Assembly (NCBI RefSeq): GCF_004135735.1
Contig: NZ_CP012670.1
Span: 9,371,501 to 9,435,500 of the forward strand
Reading direction: 5' to 3'
DNA: 64,000 nucleotides
Source of the DNA: Sorangium cellulosum
Lineage (GTDB): Bacteria; Myxococcota_A; Polyangia; Polyangiales; Polyangiaceae
Shown here: positions 17,329 through 25,893 of the stretch, piece after piece
How the letters are laid out: each line of letters opens with the position of its first letter
Position numbering within the stretch: position 1 is the first letter of the stretch
Notes under the pieces: model-generated
The model's input: only the letters and a program-made list of their open reading frames with translations
Told to the model about the DNA's origin: nothing
Database searches by the model: none
Position numbers and translations under genes: made by a program

Positions 17329-18480
17329 ATGGATTTGCTCCGCGCTGCTCGTCTTTTTTTCACGCTCTTGCTCGTCGCGTGCGCGGGCCTCGCGTGCCGG
17401 CGCGCGGGCGACGCGCGACAGGCGGGCAAGGTCGCGCCGGAGTCGAAGGAGGCTGTGACGATGTCGGACAGAAGCTATCGCAAACCGTCGGAGGAGGAGC
17501 TGCGCAAGAGGCTCACGCCGCTCGCGTACGAGGTCACCCAGCGTGACGCGACCGAGCCGCCGTTCCGCAACGCCTACTGGAACAACCACGAGGCGGGCCT
17601 CTACGTGGATGTGGCGAGCGGCGAGCCGCTCTTCTCGTCGCTCGACAAGTTCGACTCGGGCACCGGGTGGCCGAGCTTCACGCGCCCCGTCGATCCGGAG
17701 CGGGTCGTGACGCGCGTCGACAGGGCCCACGGCATGATCCGGACGGAGGTGCGCTCGCGCGACGGCGACTCGCACCTCGGGCACGTCTTCGAGGATGGAC
17801 CCGCGCCGACCGGGCTGCGGTACTGCATCAACTCCGCGTCGCTCCGGTTCATCCCGCTCTCCCGGCTCGAGGCCGAGGGCTACGGCGCCTACCGCCCGCT
17901 GTTCGAGGGGAAGGCCGGCGCGTCGCAGCCGGAGGGCGGCGCGAACGCCTGCGCGCTCCCGGCGGAGGGAGAGGTGGCCGGCTGCAAGGCGACGCTGGAG
18001 ACGGCCATCCTCGCGGGCGGCTGCTTCTGGGGGATGGAGGAGATCCTCCGGAAGATCCCTGGGGTCCTCGAGACGGAGGTCGGGTATGCGGGCGGCCGGA
18101 CGAAGGACCCGACCTACGAGGACGTGAAGACCGGAGCGACGGGCCACGCGGAGTCGGTGCGCATCGTCTTCGACCCGGCGAAGCTGTCCTATGCCGAGCT
18201 GCTCGAGAGGTGGTTCTTCCGCATGCACGACCCGACGACGCGGGACCGCCAGGGCAACGACGTCGGCACGCAGTACCGCTCGGCCATCTTCGTCACGACG
18301 CCCGAGCAGCGCCGCGTGGCCGAGGAGGTGAAGGCGCGCGTCGACCGGAGCGGCAAGTGGCGCGCCCCCATCGTCACGGAGATCGTCGAGGCCGGGCCGT
18401 TCACGCGCGCCGAGGACTACCACCAGAAGTACCTGGAGAAGTACCCGGGCGGGTACACGTGCCACTACCTGCGCGACTGA
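17329..18480 (+). CDS. msrBA: Exported MsrB-MsrA methionine sulfoxide reductase fusion
   Basis: Repairs both diastereomers of oxidised methionine. The 383-residue protein starts with a signal sequence carrying a lipobox-like LVAC (Cys18), so it probably acts outside the cytoplasm. The MsrB domain has GTGWPSFTRP (about 111-120), DSHLGHVFEDGP and the catalytic Cys of RYCINSASL (about 164-172). The MsrA domain follows from GGCFWGMEEI (about 230) to GNDVGTQYRSAIF and the C-terminal Cys of GGYTCHYLRD. The MsrB zinc-binding CxxC pairs are not present. Order B-then-A differs from the more common A-then-B fusion. A good ribosome site (AGGTG) precedes the ATG. Confidence 0.93.
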   Translation: MDLLRAARLFFTLLLVACAGLACRRAGDARQAGKVAPESKEAVTMSDRSYRKPSEEELRKRLTPLAYEVTQRDATEPPFRNAYWNNHEAGLYVDVASGEPLFSSLDKFDSGTGWPSFTRPVDPERVVTRVDRAHGMIRTEVRSRDGDSHLGHVFEDGPAPTGLRYCINSASLRFIPLSRLEAEGYGAYRPLFEGKAGASQPEGGANACALPAEGEVAGCKATLETAILAGGCFWGMEEILRKIPGVLETEVGYAGGRTKDPTYEDVKTGATGHAESVRIVFDPAKLSYAELLERWFFRMHDPTTRDRQGNDVGTQYRSAIFVTTPEQRRVAEEVKARVDRSGKWRAPIVTEIVEAGPFTRAEDYHQKYLEKYPGGYTCHYLRD

Positions 18481-18538
18481 CGCGACGGCGGTCCGCCCTG
18501 ACGCGACGGCGGCCCGCCCCCCGGATTTGCGGCCGGCC

Positions 18539-18555
18539 GCGCCCCCGCGGGGCGC
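18539..18555. terminator. Stem-loop in convergent gap
   Basis: 7-bp arms GCGCCCC / GGGGCGC with a CGC loop, between msrBA and lpdA, which converge. There is no U-run, so transcription end is only a possibility. Confidence 0.35.
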
Positions 18556-18600
18556 AGGCCGGCGTGGCTCCGGGGGGCCGCGCCTCGCGCGGCGGCGCGC

Positions 18601-20007
18601 TCAGCGGTTCGCGATGTGGATCGCCGCGCCCATCGCGTGGGCGGCGGCCTCCATCAGCGACTCGCCGAGGGTCGGGTGGGGGTGGATCGTGAGCGAGATG
18701 TCCTCGAGGAAGGCCGCCATCTCGAGCGAGAGGGCCGCCTCGCTGATCATCGTGCTCGCCTCGGGGCCGACGATGTGCACGCCGAGCACCTGCTTCGTCT
18801 TCTTGTCGGCGACGATCTTCACGAACCCCTCGGTCTCGTTCATGGCCATGGCCTTGCCGAGCGCCGCGAACGGGAACTTGCCGACGCTGATCTCGAGGCC
18901 CTTGGCCTTCGCCTCGGCCTCGGTCAGCCCCGCCGTGGCGATCTCCGGATCGGTGAAGATCGCGCCCGGGATCGCGACCCAGTCCTTCTCGGCCTTGTGC
19001 CCCGCGATCACCTCGGCGACGATCTCGCCCTCCTTCGTCGCCTTGTGCGCGAGCAGGGGCGGGCCGCTGACGTCGCCCACGGCGTAGATCGACGGGATGT
19101 TCGTGCGGCCCGTCCTGTCCGTGGGGATGAAGCCGCGCTGATCGACCGTCACGCCGACCTTCTCGAGGCCGAGCCCCTTCGAGCTCGGCCGCATGCCGAC
19201 GGCGACCAGCACCGTGTCGACCACGATCGTCTGCTCCTTGCCGTCGACCTGGATCTTCACGCCGACGGAGCCGTCCTTCTGCTTCTCGTAGCCGAGCGCC
19301 TTCGCCCCCTTGTAGATGGTGCCCCCGCGCTTCAGGATCCTCTTCTCGACGACCTTGGTGCAGTCGGGGTCGACCCCGGTGAGCAGCTCCGGCAGCGCCT
19401 CCACGACGGTGAGCTGGGAGCCGAACGCCTGGTAGACCATGCCGAGCTCGAGGCCGATCACGCCGCCGCCGATCACGAGCAGCCGCTTCGGGATGCGGCG
19501 CAGGCTCACCGCCTCCTTCGCGCCGATGATCGCGTCGCCGTCGAACTTGAACGTCGGGATCTCGATGGTGGTCGAGCCGGTCGCGATGACGATCCCCTTC
19601 GTCGCCTCGACCTGCTCCACCGAGCCGTCCGGCAGCGCCACGTCGACGCGGTTCGGCCCGACGATCGTGGCGGTGCCGGTCATCAGCTCGGCGCCGTTGC
19701 CCTTGAGCAGCGACCTGACGCCGCCGGTGAGCTTCTTGACGATCCCCTCCTTCCAGTTCTGGAGCTGTTCGGGATCGAGCTCGACGCCGCTGACCTTGAT
19801 GCCCATGGAGCCGCCGGCCTGCGACTTCTCGTAGAGGTGGGCGGCCGAGATCAACGCCTTCGAAGGGATACAGCCCCAGTTGAGGCAGACGCCGCCAGGC
19901 TGCTCCTTCTCGATGCAGAGCGTCTTCTGCTTGAGCTGAGCCAGCCGGATGGCGCAGGGATAACCGCCGGGGCCGGCACCGATGACGATCGCGTCGTAGG
20001 TCTTCAT
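18601..20007 (-). CDS. lpdA: Dihydrolipoyl dehydrogenase
   Basis: E3 flavoprotein that reoxidises dihydrolipoyl groups of pyruvate, 2-oxoglutarate or branched-chain 2-oxoacid dehydrogenase complexes and the glycine cleavage system. The 468-residue product shows FAD motif VIGAGPGGYPCA, redox disulfide GGVCLNWGCIPSK (Cys41 and Cys46), NAD-binding LLVIGGGVIGLELG, the second FAD motif IYAVGDVSG, and the C-terminal His-Glu pair in TIHPHPTLGE. The Trp before Gly in the redox motif (usually Val) is a small deviation. It lies 163 bp downstream of an E1-alpha gene on the same strand. Confidence 0.96.
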   Translation of the reverse strand: MKTYDAIVIGAGPGGYPCAIRLAQLKQKTLCIEKEQPGGVCLNWGCIPSKALISAAHLYEKSQAGGSMGIKVSGVELDPEQLQNWKEGIVKKLTGGVRSLLKGNGAELMTGTATIVGPNRVDVALPDGSVEQVEATKGIVIATGSTTIEIPTFKFDGDAIIGAKEAVSLRRIPKRLLVIGGGVIGLELGMVYQAFGSQLTVVEALPELLTGVDPDCTKVVEKRILKRGGTIYKGAKALGYEKQKDGSVGVKIQVDGKEQTIVVDTVLVAVGMRPSSKGLGLEKVGVTVDQRGFIPTDRTGRTNIPSIYAVGDVSGPPLLAHKATKEGEIVAEVIAGHKAEKDWVAIPGAIFTDPEIATAGLTEAEAKAKGLEISVGKFPFAALGKAMAMNETEGFVKIVADKKTKQVLGVHIVGPEASTMISEAALSLEMAAFLEDISLTIHPHPTLGESLMEAAAHAMGAAIHIANR

Positions 20008-20170
20008 CCTTGTCCTTTTGTGCGCTTCGGAGACTGGGATAGGGGCGCCGGGGCTCGCCAGGCAAGCCCCTCGGAAACCAGCCCTGAGGCCGCGCCCGCG
20101 CTCGCGAGCCGTACCCTGGGGTGAGGCGGGCTTACACGACCTCGCCCCGAGGGGAAATCCTCTCCCCCGC

Positions 20171-21364
20171 TCAGCGCCCGCCGGGGTGGGCGGGCGCCAG
20201 CGGGCAGCGCAGGAGCTCTGCGCGCTGGTCGCGCAGGTGCCAGGGCAGCTCGGCGTAGACGTCGTCGAACAGCGTCGCGCGATCGGGCGGGGCCATCGCC
20301 TCGACCTCCGCGACGGCGGCGGCGATCTCGGCGTTGAGCTCCGCCTCGAGGGCGGCCTCCGCGGCGTCGTCGAGGAGGCCGCGCGCCGTGAGGTGGCGGC
20401 CGAGGCGCAGCAGCGGATCGCGCTGCGTCCAGCGGTCGACCTCCTCCTGCGACCGGTACCGGCTGGGGTCGTCGCTCGAGGAGTGCGCGCCGATGCGGTA
20501 GGTCAGCGCCTCGATGAAGGTCGGACCGCCGCCGGCCCGGGCCCGCGCGACCGCCCCGGCGACGGCGCGGTAGACGGCCAGGACGTCGTTGCCGTCGACC
20601 CGCGTCGACGGGACGCCGTACGCCCGCCCCTTGATGGCGATCGTCTTCGAGGCCGTCTGCCGGGCCGTCGGCACGCTGATCGCCCAGTGGTTGTTCTGGC
20701 AGATCAGCACGCAGGGCACCTTGAACACGGCCGCGAAGTTCATCGCGTTGTGGAAGTCGGGCTCGCTCGTCGCGCCGTCGCCCATGAACCCCACGACCAC
20801 GGTGCTGTCGCGGCGCAGCTTCGCCGCCCACGCGGCGCCCACGGCCTGCGGGATCTGCGGGCCGATGCAGCTCGACCAGGACACCTGGTTCACCTGCCGC
20901 CCGCTCATGTGCGACGGCATCTGGCGCCCCTTGAGGAGATCGCCCGAGTTGCCGAAGACCTGGGCGACGTAGGTGCGGAGCGGGAAGCCGCGCACCAGCA
21001 TCATCACGCTCTCGCGCAGCGCGGGGAAGATCCAGTCCGAGGGCTCGAGCGCGAGCGCCGTCGCGATCGGGGTGGCCTCCTGGCCGGTGCACGCGCCGTA
21101 GAAGCCGACGCGCCCTTGCCGCTGGAGCAGCAAGAGCCGCGCGTCGAGCAGCCTGAGGCGCTTGATCTCCCGGTAGGCGCGCAGCAGGAGCGCGTCGGAG
21201 AGGCCGGGGTCGGTCGCGGGATCCAGCGACCCGTCGTCGCGGAGGACGCTGAGCAAGCCTTCATCGTCCGCCTCCGCCGCCCAGGACAGCGGCGCATGCG
21301 GTGGAGGGGCGTCGGCGGCGGGCGGCGTCGAGGCGGCGGGCGGCGTGGCTTCCAGCTCGCTCAT
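20171..21364 (-). CDS. 2-oxoacid dehydrogenase E1 component, alpha subunit
   Basis: Thiamine-diphosphate-dependent decarboxylase subunit of pyruvate or branched-chain 2-oxoacid dehydrogenase. The 397-residue protein has a Pro/Ala-rich N-terminal extension of about 50 residues, then YGACTGQEATPIATALAL, the TPP motif from MGDGATSEPDFHNAMNFAAV to CQNNHWAISVP, and the phosphorylation-loop-like RIGAHSSSDDPSRYRS. GAHSSSDDP with a preceding YR is closer to branched-chain E1-alpha than to pyruvate E1-alpha. Neither the beta subunit nor E2 lies next to it; only lpdA follows. The alpha-only arrangement suggests the rest of the complex is elsewhere. Confidence 0.92.
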   Translation of the reverse strand: MSELEATPPAASTPPAADAPPPHAPLSWAAEADDEGLLSVLRDDGSLDPATDPGLSDALLLRAYREIKRLRLLDARLLLLQRQGRVGFYGACTGQEATPIATALALEPSDWIFPALRESVMMLVRGFPLRTYVAQVFGNSGDLLKGRQMPSHMSGRQVNQVSWSSCIGPQIPQAVGAAWAAKLRRDSTVVVGFMGDGATSEPDFHNAMNFAAVFKVPCVLICQNNHWAISVPTARQTASKTIAIKGRAYGVPSTRVDGNDVLAVYRAVAGAVARARAGGGPTFIEALTYRIGAHSSSDDPSRYRSQEEVDRWTQRDPLLRLGRHLTARGLLDDAAEAALEAELNAEIAAAVAEVEAMAPPDRATLFDDVYAELPWHLRDQRAELLRCPLAPAHPGGR

Positions 21365-21461
21365 GGGCGGACCATACCGCGAAACGGCGGCCGGTCGCGG
21401 CGCCTTCGGCCCCGCCGGGGCGCGCCTGCTCCGGCCCGATTGGCGCGCCCGCGCGACGCGC

Positions 21462-21737
21462 TCAGCCGAGGAGGACGCGGAACATCCGCTTGCTGTCGGA
21501 AAGGTAGTAATACGCGGCGCGATCCGCGTCGCCCATCAGATCGAGGATGGCGCGCTCCATCTGGTCCGGGCTCAGCGAGTTGGACACCTCCCAGGTGCCC
21601 GGCGTGACCTCGTCGCCCTGCCACGGCCCGGCGCAGAGCGCGACGAGGCGAGCCCGGCTCGCCTCGTCGGCGATCGAGAAGGTGAGGATGTAATCGTGGT
21701 TGACGAAGCCGCTATAAAGCCTGTTGTCGCGCGGCAT
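21462..21737 (-). CDS. Hypothetical protein, 91 aa
   Basis: Small soluble protein with mixed composition (SGFVNHDYILTFSIADEASR, GTWEVSNSLSPDQMERAILD, AAYYYLSDSKRMFRVLLG). Aromatic and polar residue use is unlike random GC-rich readings, which supports coding. No family recognised. It lies between the E1-alpha gene and a membrane protein gene on the same strand. Confidence 0.65.
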   Translation of the reverse strand: MPRDNRLYSGFVNHDYILTFSIADEASRARLVALCAGPWQGDEVTPGTWEVSNSLSPDQMERAILDLMGDADRAAYYYLSDSKRMFRVLLG

Positions 21738-21779
21738 CTGGTCTCTCCCTTCGTGGGGTGGTGCGCTGCGCCGCCGGCG

Positions 21780-22394
21780 TCACCGCGGCCCCGGCGGTAG
21801 CGGGGCGACCGCCTCGTCGTCCTCGTCGTCGTCCTCGGGGCGGCGGGCGCCGAGCGTGAAGACGTGCAGCACGACCAGGGTCGCGCCGAGGAACACCTCG
21901 GCCCTGCCCGCGAGCTCGGCGTGGCGATGGACGCGCTCGAGCTCCACGCCGAGCGCCCCCTCGCCGCGCCGGGCCCCCTCGCGGTGGAGCTCCGTGATGC
22001 GGGGCGTGAGCGCGAGGCCGACGTACGCGGCGCAGCCGGCCATCACCATGGCGAGCGCGCGGCGCACGCGGGCCGCGCCGCTCGCGCCCCGGCGCCCCGC
22101 CGCCCAGGTGCGCGCCACCTCGGCGCCGAGGAGGATCACGGCGGCGCCGAGGGCGAGCTGATCGAAGCGGGCGAACGCGGCGCTCATCGCGTCGCCGGAG
22201 AACGGGGCCGGAGCGAGCCGGAAGACGAACGGGGCGGCGCACGCCCCGAGCGCGACCATGCCGCCGGCCCAGGCGCCCGCGGCGAGCGCGGCCGCGCTCG
22301 CGGCGACGCGATCGATGAGGTGGCGGCGCGACGCGGCGCGCTCCTCGGGGCTCGGGGCGAGGTCGGCCTCGCTGAACTGGGCTTCATCGTTCAT
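21780..22394 (-). CDS. DUF4149-like membrane protein
   Basis: 204 residues with four likely TM helices: AGAWAGGMVALGACAAPFVF, a segment around LALGAAVILLGAEVARTWAA, ALAMVMAGCAAYVGLALTP and AEVFLGATLVVLHVFTLGA. The layout (AWxGGM in the first helix, a conserved LTP after the third) matches DUF4149 / TMEM205-like proteins of unknown function. The start at 22394 is supported by GAGGTGGATGC directly upstream; the open frame extends further but is low-complexity there. The acidic C-terminus is probably cytoplasmic. Confidence 0.75.
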   Translation of the reverse strand: MNDEAQFSEADLAPSPEERAASRRHLIDRVAASAAALAAGAWAGGMVALGACAAPFVFRLAPAPFSGDAMSAAFARFDQLALGAAVILLGAEVARTWAAGRRGASGAARVRRALAMVMAGCAAYVGLALTPRITELHREGARRGEGALGVELERVHRHAELAGRAEVFLGATLVVLHVFTLGARRPEDDDEDDEAVAPLPPGPR

Positions 22395-22500
22395 GCATCC
22401 ACCTCGGCGGGGCGGCGCGGCGTCGCAGCGACGGCCGCGCGGCTCGGTCCTTCTACGCCACCCGCGCGCGCGGCGCATGCCCCGCGCGCGGCGCGACGCC

Positions 22501-22560
22501 GCGGCGGGGGCTCAGCCGCCCGGGGGCGGTCGCCGCGGCGGGGGCTCAGCCGCCCGGGGG
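22501..22560. repeat. 34-bp direct duplication at a gene 3' end
   Basis: GCGGCGGGGGCTCAGCCGCC starts at 22501 and again at 22535. The second copy supplies the stop codon of the HEAT-repeat gene. Confidence 0.75.
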
Positions 22561-23595
22561 CGTCGCGCCGGGGGCGGTCGCCGCGGCGAGGGCGGCGAGC
22601 GCCTCCTCCACGGCGCCCTGATCCGCCCGCCGCTCGTCGCCGCGCATCGCCGCGATCGGCCCGAGCGCGGCCGCGAGGCGGGCTCGACCCGCGGCCGCGA
22701 CGGCGAGCGTGCGGCGGTGGCGGTCCCACGCGCCGAGGTCGCCGAGGATCTCGCGGACGGCGCGCTCGTGCCCCATCCGCGCGAGCGCCACGCGCGCGTG
22801 CCAGCGGAGCGGATCGCGGCCGAGGCCGAGCTTGAGCCCGAAGGCGCGCCGCTCCAGGGCGCTCGTGGCCTCGGACAGGCCGAGCTCGCCGCAGAGCTCG
22901 ATGGCCGCGGCCTCGTCCTCGTGGTCGACGTCGCGGAGCTTCCGCGCCGCGATCGCGACGAGCACCGGGTGTCCCGCCGGATCGTCGAAGCGCGCGAGGA
23001 CGACCGCCGCCGCGGCCTGGACGAGCGGCGAGGCGTGGCCGAGCAGCGCGCGCGCTCGCTCCATGCCCGAGGCGGGCAGCTCGCCGAGCGACTCGCCCAG
23101 CTCCTCGAACATCCGCAGGGCGATGTGACAGACGAGCGGGTCGTCGTCGTGGGTGGCCCGGAGGATGGCCTCGATCGCGTCGGCCTTCGCGGTGCAGACG
23201 CGGGGGAACGCGATCACCGCCTGGAAGCGGACCTCGGGCCGCTCGTCCGAGAGGGCGCGCCGGAGCCGGCCCGTGGCGCGCGCGTCGCCGATCTCGCCGA
23301 GGGCGGTGATCGCCATCTGCCGGACGTGGGCGTCCGCGTCCTCGACAGCCAGGAGCAGCGCGGGCAGCGCCTCGACGGCCTTGGTGTCGGCGAGGGCGAT
23401 GGCCGCGGCCGCGCGGACGGAGGCGTGCGCGTCGGAGCGCAGCGCGTTCTCGAGGGCGCGCAGGACCTGCTCCCGCGCCGTCGCCGCATACGGGACGAGG
23501 TCTCCCACCGCCTCGGCGCGCACCGCGGGCTTCAGCGAGGCGACATCGCGCAGCGCGGCCTCGAACGTCCTCTTCGCGGGAGCCAGTCCAAACAC
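22546..23595 (-). CDS. HEAT-repeat protein
   Basis: About 349 residues made of repeated helix pairs: VLRALENALRSDAHASVRAA, ALPALLLAVEDADAHVRQMA, ALGEIGDARATGRLRRALSD, and HASPLVQAAAAVVLARFDDP. These are PBS-lyase/HEAT-like repeats, which form scaffolds for protein contacts. The GTG at 23595 gives VFGLAPAKRTFEAALRDVAS as N-terminus; no strong ribosome site is seen and the upstream frame runs into the Cys-rich lipoprotein gene region. The partner is unknown. Confidence 0.8.
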   Translation of the reverse strand: MFGLAPAKRTFEAALRDVASLKPAVRAEAVGDLVPYAATAREQVLRALENALRSDAHASVRAAAAIALADTKAVEALPALLLAVEDADAHVRQMAITALGEIGDARATGRLRRALSDERPEVRFQAVIAFPRVCTAKADAIEAILRATHDDDPLVCHIALRMFEELGESLGELPASGMERARALLGHASPLVQAAAAVVLARFDDPAGHPVLVAIAARKLRDVDHEDEAAAIELCGELGLSEATSALERRAFGLKLGLGRDPLRWHARVALARMGHERAVREILGDLGAWDRHRRTLAVAAAGRARLAAALGPIAAMRGDERRADQGAVEEALAALAAATAPGATPPGG

Positions 23596-23648
23596 GCGGC
23601 GAACGCTAGCACGAGCGCCGCGCGGAGCCGGATCGCACCGAGAGACGC

Positions 23649-24455
23649 TCAGCCCCCGCCTGAACCGCCTGCGCCCCCGAGGCCACCCGAGCCGCCGGCG
23701 CCCTCCGAGCCGCCGGCGCCCTCCGAGCCGCCGGCGCCCTCCGAGCCGCCGGCGCCATCCGAGCCGCCCGAGCCGCCGGCGCCCTCCGAGCCGCCCGAGC
23801 CGCCGGCGCCCTCCGAGCCGCCCGCACCGCCGGCGCCGCCGGCGCCATCCGAGCCGCCCGCGCCCTCCGAACCGCCGGCACCGCCCGCGCCCGTCGACAC
23901 CGGCGTGTAGGGGGTCCATTCGGGCCGCTCCGGAGCGGCCCCGCAGACGCCAGGCTCGCTGTCCGGATCCTGCGGCCTCTCCTCGGGATCGCTCGGAGCG
24001 GAGCGCCCGTCGGGCAGGCACGCCTTGTAGGCGTCGGGCTCGACATCGACGATGGCCGCGTTGCGCTCGCCCGGCGGGATCGCCGCGGCCTCCCGGAGCC
24101 CGCGGAGCTCGACGCACGAGTAGCCGCCGCGGCAGTCGTCGTCGTCGTCGCAGGTGGCCATGCAGAACGTCCGCCCGAAGCGCGGCCAGCGGACGTTCTC
24201 GAGCTCGCCGCACGCCTGATCCAGCACCGGGTTGAACGCGACGCAGACGCTGCTTCCGACGCAGCTGTCCGGCTCGCAGTTGAAGACCGTGCAGTAGCCG
24301 CCCGGCTGGGTGCTGTCGCAGAAGAGCGCTTGCTCCTGCTGCACGCAATCGAGCGACGAGGCGCACGCGTCGCCGATCTGCGGGCCGCATCCGGCAAGCA
24401 GCGAGGCGGCGCCGAGGAAGACGAGCAGGAGGGCGGGCCCGGTGAGGCGGAGCAT
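23649..24455 (-). CDS. Cys-rich lipoprotein with Gly/Ser repeat tail
   Basis: 268 residues. The lipobox LLAGC near residue 22 predicts membrane anchoring. The next 150 residues carry more than ten cysteines in an ordered pattern (GDACASSLDCVQQEQALFCD, FNCEPDSCVGSSVCVAFNPV, FCMATCDDDDDCRGGYSC), which suggests disulfides outside the cytoplasm. The last 80 residues are a repeat of GGSEGAGG/GGSDGAGG encoded by short DNA repeats (about 23660-23890). The type is common among Sorangium surface proteins; function unknown. Confidence 0.85.
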   Translation of the reverse strand: MLRLTGPALLLVFLGAASLLAGCGPQIGDACASSLDCVQQEQALFCDSTQPGGYCTVFNCEPDSCVGSSVCVAFNPVLDQACGELENVRWPRFGRTFCMATCDDDDDCRGGYSCVELRGLREAAAIPPGERNAAIVDVEPDAYKACLPDGRSAPSDPEERPQDPDSEPGVCGAAPERPEWTPYTPVSTGAGGAGGSEGAGGSDGAGGAGGAGGSEGAGGSGGSEGAGGSGGSDGAGGSEGAGGSEGAGGSEGAGGSGGLGGAGGSGGG

Positions 24456-24542
24456 CGAGGAGGCCGCTTAGTACCGGCAGGGGCGCCCGCGCGCAAGCGC
24501 GCGCCGGATCTGCCACGAACCCACGCGTGGTTCCGCCCCGAA

Positions 24543-24571
24543 TTGACACCCTGCGGTCCGGCCTCTACAAA
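24543..24571 (+). promoter_or_regulatory. Sigma-70-type promoter for the ferredoxin gene
   Basis: TTGACA (24543-24548), 17-bp spacer, TACAAA (24566-24571), with the expected start about 33 bases ahead of the ATG at 24613. This is the best consensus promoter in the window. Confidence 0.7.
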
Positions 24572-24612
24572 CGAGCGGACCGGGGTTGACCCCGGAGAAT
24601 GAAGCGAAGGCC

Positions 24613-24918
24613 ATGGCGACTTACATCACCGAAGACTGCATCAACTGCGGCGCCTGCGAGCCGGAATGCCCGAACGAAGCGATCAGCGAGGGCGATGAGA
24701 TCTACGTGATCGATCCCGAGCTCTGCACGGAATGCGTCGGATTCTACGACCACGAAGCGTGCCAGGCCGTGTGCCCGGTCGAGTGCTGCCTGCCCAACCC
24801 GCAGATCGTGGAGACCGAGGAGACGCTCATCGCGCGCGCGGTCAAGCTGCACCCCGACGACGCCGAGCTGCAGAAGCGGGCCGCTGCCAACGACTACCCC
24901 TCGCGCTTTCGCAAGTAG
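24613..24918 (+). CDS. YfhL-type 4Fe-4S ferredoxin
   Basis: 101 residues, two iron-sulfur motifs: CINCGACEPECPNEAI and, with an insertion, CTECVGFYDHEACQAVCPVE. The second motif with its widened spacing is typical of YfhL/Fdx ferredoxins of about 85-110 residues, which transfer single electrons. The ATG at 24613 follows GAAGCGAAGG and gives the standard ATYITEDCINCG start; an upstream start at 24586 is in frame but less likely. Preceded by a strong promoter at 24543-24571. Confidence 0.95.
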   Translation: MATYITEDCINCGACEPECPNEAISEGDEIYVIDPELCTECVGFYDHEACQAVCPVECCLPNPQIVETEETLIARAVKLHPDDAELQKRAAANDYPSRFRK

Positions 24919-25012
24919 CACCCCCCATCGGACCCCGCGTCGCCTCCCTGGCCGCGCATCCCATGGCTCTGCTGGCTCCTTCAGGTCGACGCGGCGCCCG
25001 GGGTACGCGGCG

Positions 25013-25804
25013 GTGAGCCGCCCGTGGGCCGCACGGCTCCTCGCGGGAGCTTTCGCCGCGGGGGCTTGCGCCGGCTGCCACGGCGGCGGTCCGCTGTTCC
25101 ATCCAGCGCACGTCCTCCGTCCGGGCAACGTCAGCTTCGGCGGAGGGATGTCCGGCGCCATGGTCGTCGCCGGCGCGACGGCCGCCGAGGCAGGCGCCGG
25201 CGCGAGCACGGCCGGCGACCCGGCGGAGGGCGCCGCCGAGCGGACCCTCTCCGAGCTGACGGCGGCGCCGGGCGTGGCCCCCTGGGTCAGCGCCCGCGTC
25301 GGGATCGACGGCGACAACGAAGCGGGGCTGACGTACACGGGGCGCTCGGTCCGGCTCGACGGACGCCATGCCTTCTCGCTCGGCAAGCCGACCCTGTCGA
25401 TCGGGCTCGGCGCCTCGGCGCTCTTCGCCAGCGAGCCCGGCGCCGACGGGAGCGGCGTGCAGGGCGCCGGGCTCGACGTGCCCGTCCTGCTCGGCTTCCA
25501 GTCGGACGCGGACCTCTACGCCGTGTGGTTCGGCCCGCGGCTCGGCCTCGAGCTCCTCGGCGGGGAGGTGCGGTTGCCCGCGGCCGACGCATCGACGGCG
25601 ACCCGGGGGCCGCTCGTCGACGCGTCGGGCCGGCACCTCGCGCTCGGGTTCGTGCTGGGCGTGCGCGCCGGGTTCCGCCATGTGCATGTCGCCCTGGAGG
25701 CCACAGCGACCTACCACCACGCGAGGGGCGAGCTGGGCGGCGCTCCGGTCGCGATCGACCAGGGGACCATCGTCCCGGGCGGCGGCCTCACGGTCAGCTT
25801 CTGA
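25013..25804 (+). CDS. Putative lipoprotein, beta-rich
   Basis: 263 residues. The N-terminus LLAGAFAAGACAGC predicts lipid anchoring at the final Cys. The rest is alternating hydrophobic/polar strands (VSARVGIDGDNEAGLTYTG, TLSIGLGASALFASEPG, VPVLLGFQSDADLYAVWFGP, FRHVHVALEATATYHHARG, GGGLTVSF at the end), like a small outer-membrane beta-barrel; the terminal Phe is typical. GTG start. No family name can be given. Confidence 0.75.
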   Translation: MSRPWAARLLAGAFAAGACAGCHGGGPLFHPAHVLRPGNVSFGGGMSGAMVVAGATAAEAGAGASTAGDPAEGAAERTLSELTAAPGVAPWVSARVGIDGDNEAGLTYTGRSVRLDGRHAFSLGKPTLSIGLGASALFASEPGADGSGVQGAGLDVPVLLGFQSDADLYAVWFGPRLGLELLGGEVRLPAADASTATRGPLVDASGRHLALGFVLGVRAGFRHVHVALEATATYHHARGELGGAPVAIDQGTIVPGGGLTVSF

Positions 25805-25811
25805 CGCGATC

Positions 25812-25886
25812 GCAAATAACGGAATTTGCTTGCATTTTTCGCATTCCGCGCAGGCGCTTGCCCGCCCGGAGCGCCGGCCTTAGACT
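25812..25886 (+). promoter_or_regulatory. Inverted repeat and promoter-like element before a lipoprotein gene
   Basis: An AT-richer patch with GCAAAT (25812-25817) inverted as ATTTGC (25824-25829). It is followed by TTGCCC (25858-25863), a 17-bp spacer and TAGACT (25881-25886), only seven bases before the ATG at 25894. Transcription would start at or near the codon, giving a leaderless message. Confidence 0.4.
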
Positions 25887-25893
25887 CGGATCC

